Source: Clostridiales bacterium UBA929
Lineage (GTDB): Bacteria > Bacillota > Clostridia > Oscillospirales > UBA929
Length of the DNA: 6,254 nucleotides
Assembly: GCA_002293625.1 (NCBI GenBank)
Contig: DBDP01000085.1
Span: 1 to 6,254 of the forward strand
Reading direction: 5' to 3'
The position numbers and the translations under genes are program-made. The notes under the pieces were generated by a model. That model did no database searches and was not told where the DNA came from. It worked only from the letters and a program-made list of their open reading frames with translations. The first letter of the stretch is position 1, and each line of letters starts with the position of its first letter. Positions 5,095 through 6,254 of the stretch are shown in pieces.

Positions 5095-6254
5095 ATGGTT
5101 TCCGCGATCCGCTCGATGGGGCTGCTCGGTCTCAATGGTTTTGTCGTTTCGGTAGAATGCTTTTTATCACAGGGTATGCCCGCCTTTGAGGTAGTTGGGC
5201 TGCCCGACGCCGCCGTGCGCGAATCGCGGGAACGGGTGAGAGCCGCAATGAAGAACTGCGGCTATGAGTTTCCCGTGCGTCGCATCGTCGTTAACCTCGC
5301 CCCAGCGGATACGCGGAAGGAAGGGCCGGTATACGACCTGCCGATCTTTTTGGGGCTGATGGCGGCAAACGGGGATCTGTCGCTGCCGCCCGACGCCGCC
5401 TTTATCGGGGAGCTGTCGCTGGAGGGGCAAACGCGCCCGGTGACTGGGATGCTCCCGATGGCGCTGGCGGCGAAGGCTTCCGGCATTCGTCAGATTTTCG
5501 TCCCCGAAGCCAACGCGCGGGAAACATCGCTGGTGGCGGGTATGGATGTGTACCCCGTGCGGCATGTGCGCGAATTACTGGAGCATCTGTCCGGCGACGC
5601 GCCGATTGCCAAAGCGCCGCCTTACCAAAGCGAGACGGTTTTGTCCGGCGGTCCCGATTTCGCCGACGTGCGCGGTCAAGGGAATGTCAAGCGGGCGTTG
5701 GAAGTCGCCGCCGCGGGCGGACACAACGTTCTGATGATCGGTCCCCCGGGCGCGGGTAAGTCCATGCTTGCCCGGCGTTTGCCGTCGATCCTGCCGGAAC
5801 TGACCGACGCCGAAGCACTGGAAAGCACCGGCATTCATTCGGTGGCGGGACTAACCAGCCGTGAGGAACCGCTGCTGCAGTTCCGACCCTTTCGTTCCCC
5901 GCACCACACCGTTTCCGCGCCCGCGCTGGTGGGCGGCGGACGGATTCCCCGTCCGGGCGAGATGAGCTTGGCGCACAACGGCGTGCTCTTCCTTGACGAA
6001 CTGCCCGAGTTTCAGCGCGACGCGCTGGAATCGCTGCGTCAGCCGATGGAGGACGCGCAGGTGACGATCTCCCGTGTCGGGGGGACGGTCACATACCCCG
6101 CGCGGTTCATGCTGCTCTGTGCCATGAACCCCTGCCGCTGCGGCTGGTACGGTCACCCGTCGGGGCGGTGCCGCTGTTCGGAGGAGTCGGTCAGAGCGTA
6201 TTACGGGCGGGTGTCGGGACCCGTGCTCGATAGGATGGACATTGTTATCGAAGT
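5095..6254 (+). CDS. yifB: YifB/ComM-family Mg-chelatase-like AAA ATPase (3' truncated)
   Basis: The first 386 codons of a protein that usually has about 500 residues are present; the window ends inside the gene. The N-terminal ChlI-like domain includes FEVVGLPDAAVRESRERVRAA (31-51) and KEGPVYDLPI (75-84). Walker A is GPPGAGKS (216-223, K222), Walker B is GVLFLDE (296-302), and MNPC (344-347) follows as the sensor region. C347, C349, C359 and C361 form the family's small cysteine cluster, likely metal binding. SGPVLDRMD (374-382) carries the arginine-finger region. The family member ComM is a hexameric helicase that promotes branch migration during natural transformation in Gram-negative bacteria; the role in Firmicutes is less clear. 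The Shine-Dalgarno GAGGA (5081-5085) overlaps the malQ stop and lies 9 nt before ATG 5095. This coupling suggests cotranscription without implying a shared pathway. Confidence 0.95.
   Translation, partial: MVSAIRSMGLLGLNGFVVSVECFLSQGMPAFEVVGLPDAAVRESRERVRAAMKNCGYEFPVRRIVVNLAPADTRKEGPVYDLPIFLGLMAANGDLSLPPDAAFIGELSLEGQTRPVTGMLPMALAAKASGIRQIFVPEANARETSLVAGMDVYPVRHVRELLEHLSGDAPIAKAPPYQSETVLSGGPDFADVRGQGNVKRALEVAAAGGHNVLMIGPPGAGKSMLARRLPSILPELTDAEALESTGIHSVAGLTSREEPLLQFRPFRSPHHTVSAPALVGGGRIPRPGEMSLAHNGVLFLDELPEFQRDALESLRQPMEDAQVTISRVGGTVTYPARFMLLCAMNPCRCGWYGHPSGRCRCSEESVRAYYGRVSGPVLDRMDIVIE

Noticed and set aside
1..6254. tRNA, rRNA, CRISPR array, insertion sequence or phage gene
   Set aside because: No cloverleaf, regular spaced repeats, transposase motifs or terminal inverted repeats of an IS were seen on either strand.

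Overview
The window most likely comes from a Gram-positive, low-to-mid GC Clostridia-type chromosome. The reasons are AGGAGG-type Shine-Dalgarno sites before every gene, near-consensus sigma-A promoters, GC-rich coding sequence alternating with AT-rich gaps, and a compact convergent small-RNA cassette of a kind common in Firmicutes. The taxonomic placement is inference; there is no rRNA or other marker gene in view.

Layout: four protein genes all lie on the + strand. Positions 1-409 hold no large gene but are densely organised. A near-consensus + strand promoter (31-59) faces a minus-strand 24-codon ORF (218-144) with an ideal Shine-Dalgarno site, and two hairpins (111-150 and 46-71) can end the two opposing transcripts. 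This looks like a type I toxin-antitoxin-style pair: a small peptide mRNA plus a convergent antisense RNA. Next comes a flagellar FliD-like protein (440-1696) with its own sigma-A promoter (369-397). Three tandem hairpins (1711-1780) separate it from a mannitol-dehydrogenase-family oxidoreductase (1800-3281).

The gap 3282-3579 holds a 50-nt long hairpin (3311-3360), a second minus-strand mini-ORF with a strong Shine-Dalgarno site (3454-3374), and tandem promoters for the downstream pair. That pair is malQ, a GH77 4-alpha-glucanotransferase (3580-5082), followed 12 nt later by a YifB/ComM-family AAA ATPase (5095 to the window end, truncated). malQ and yifB look like one transcription unit, because the yifB Shine-Dalgarno site overlaps the malQ stop codon.

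The two enzymes belong to carbon metabolism: hexuronate/polyol interconversion and glycogen or maltodextrin disproportionation. The FliD-like and YifB proteins are unrelated to that pathway, so the window reads as an ordinary mixed chromosomal segment. The unusual content is in the two intergenic regions, where minus-strand mini-genes and structured RNA signals sit opposite the main coding direction.
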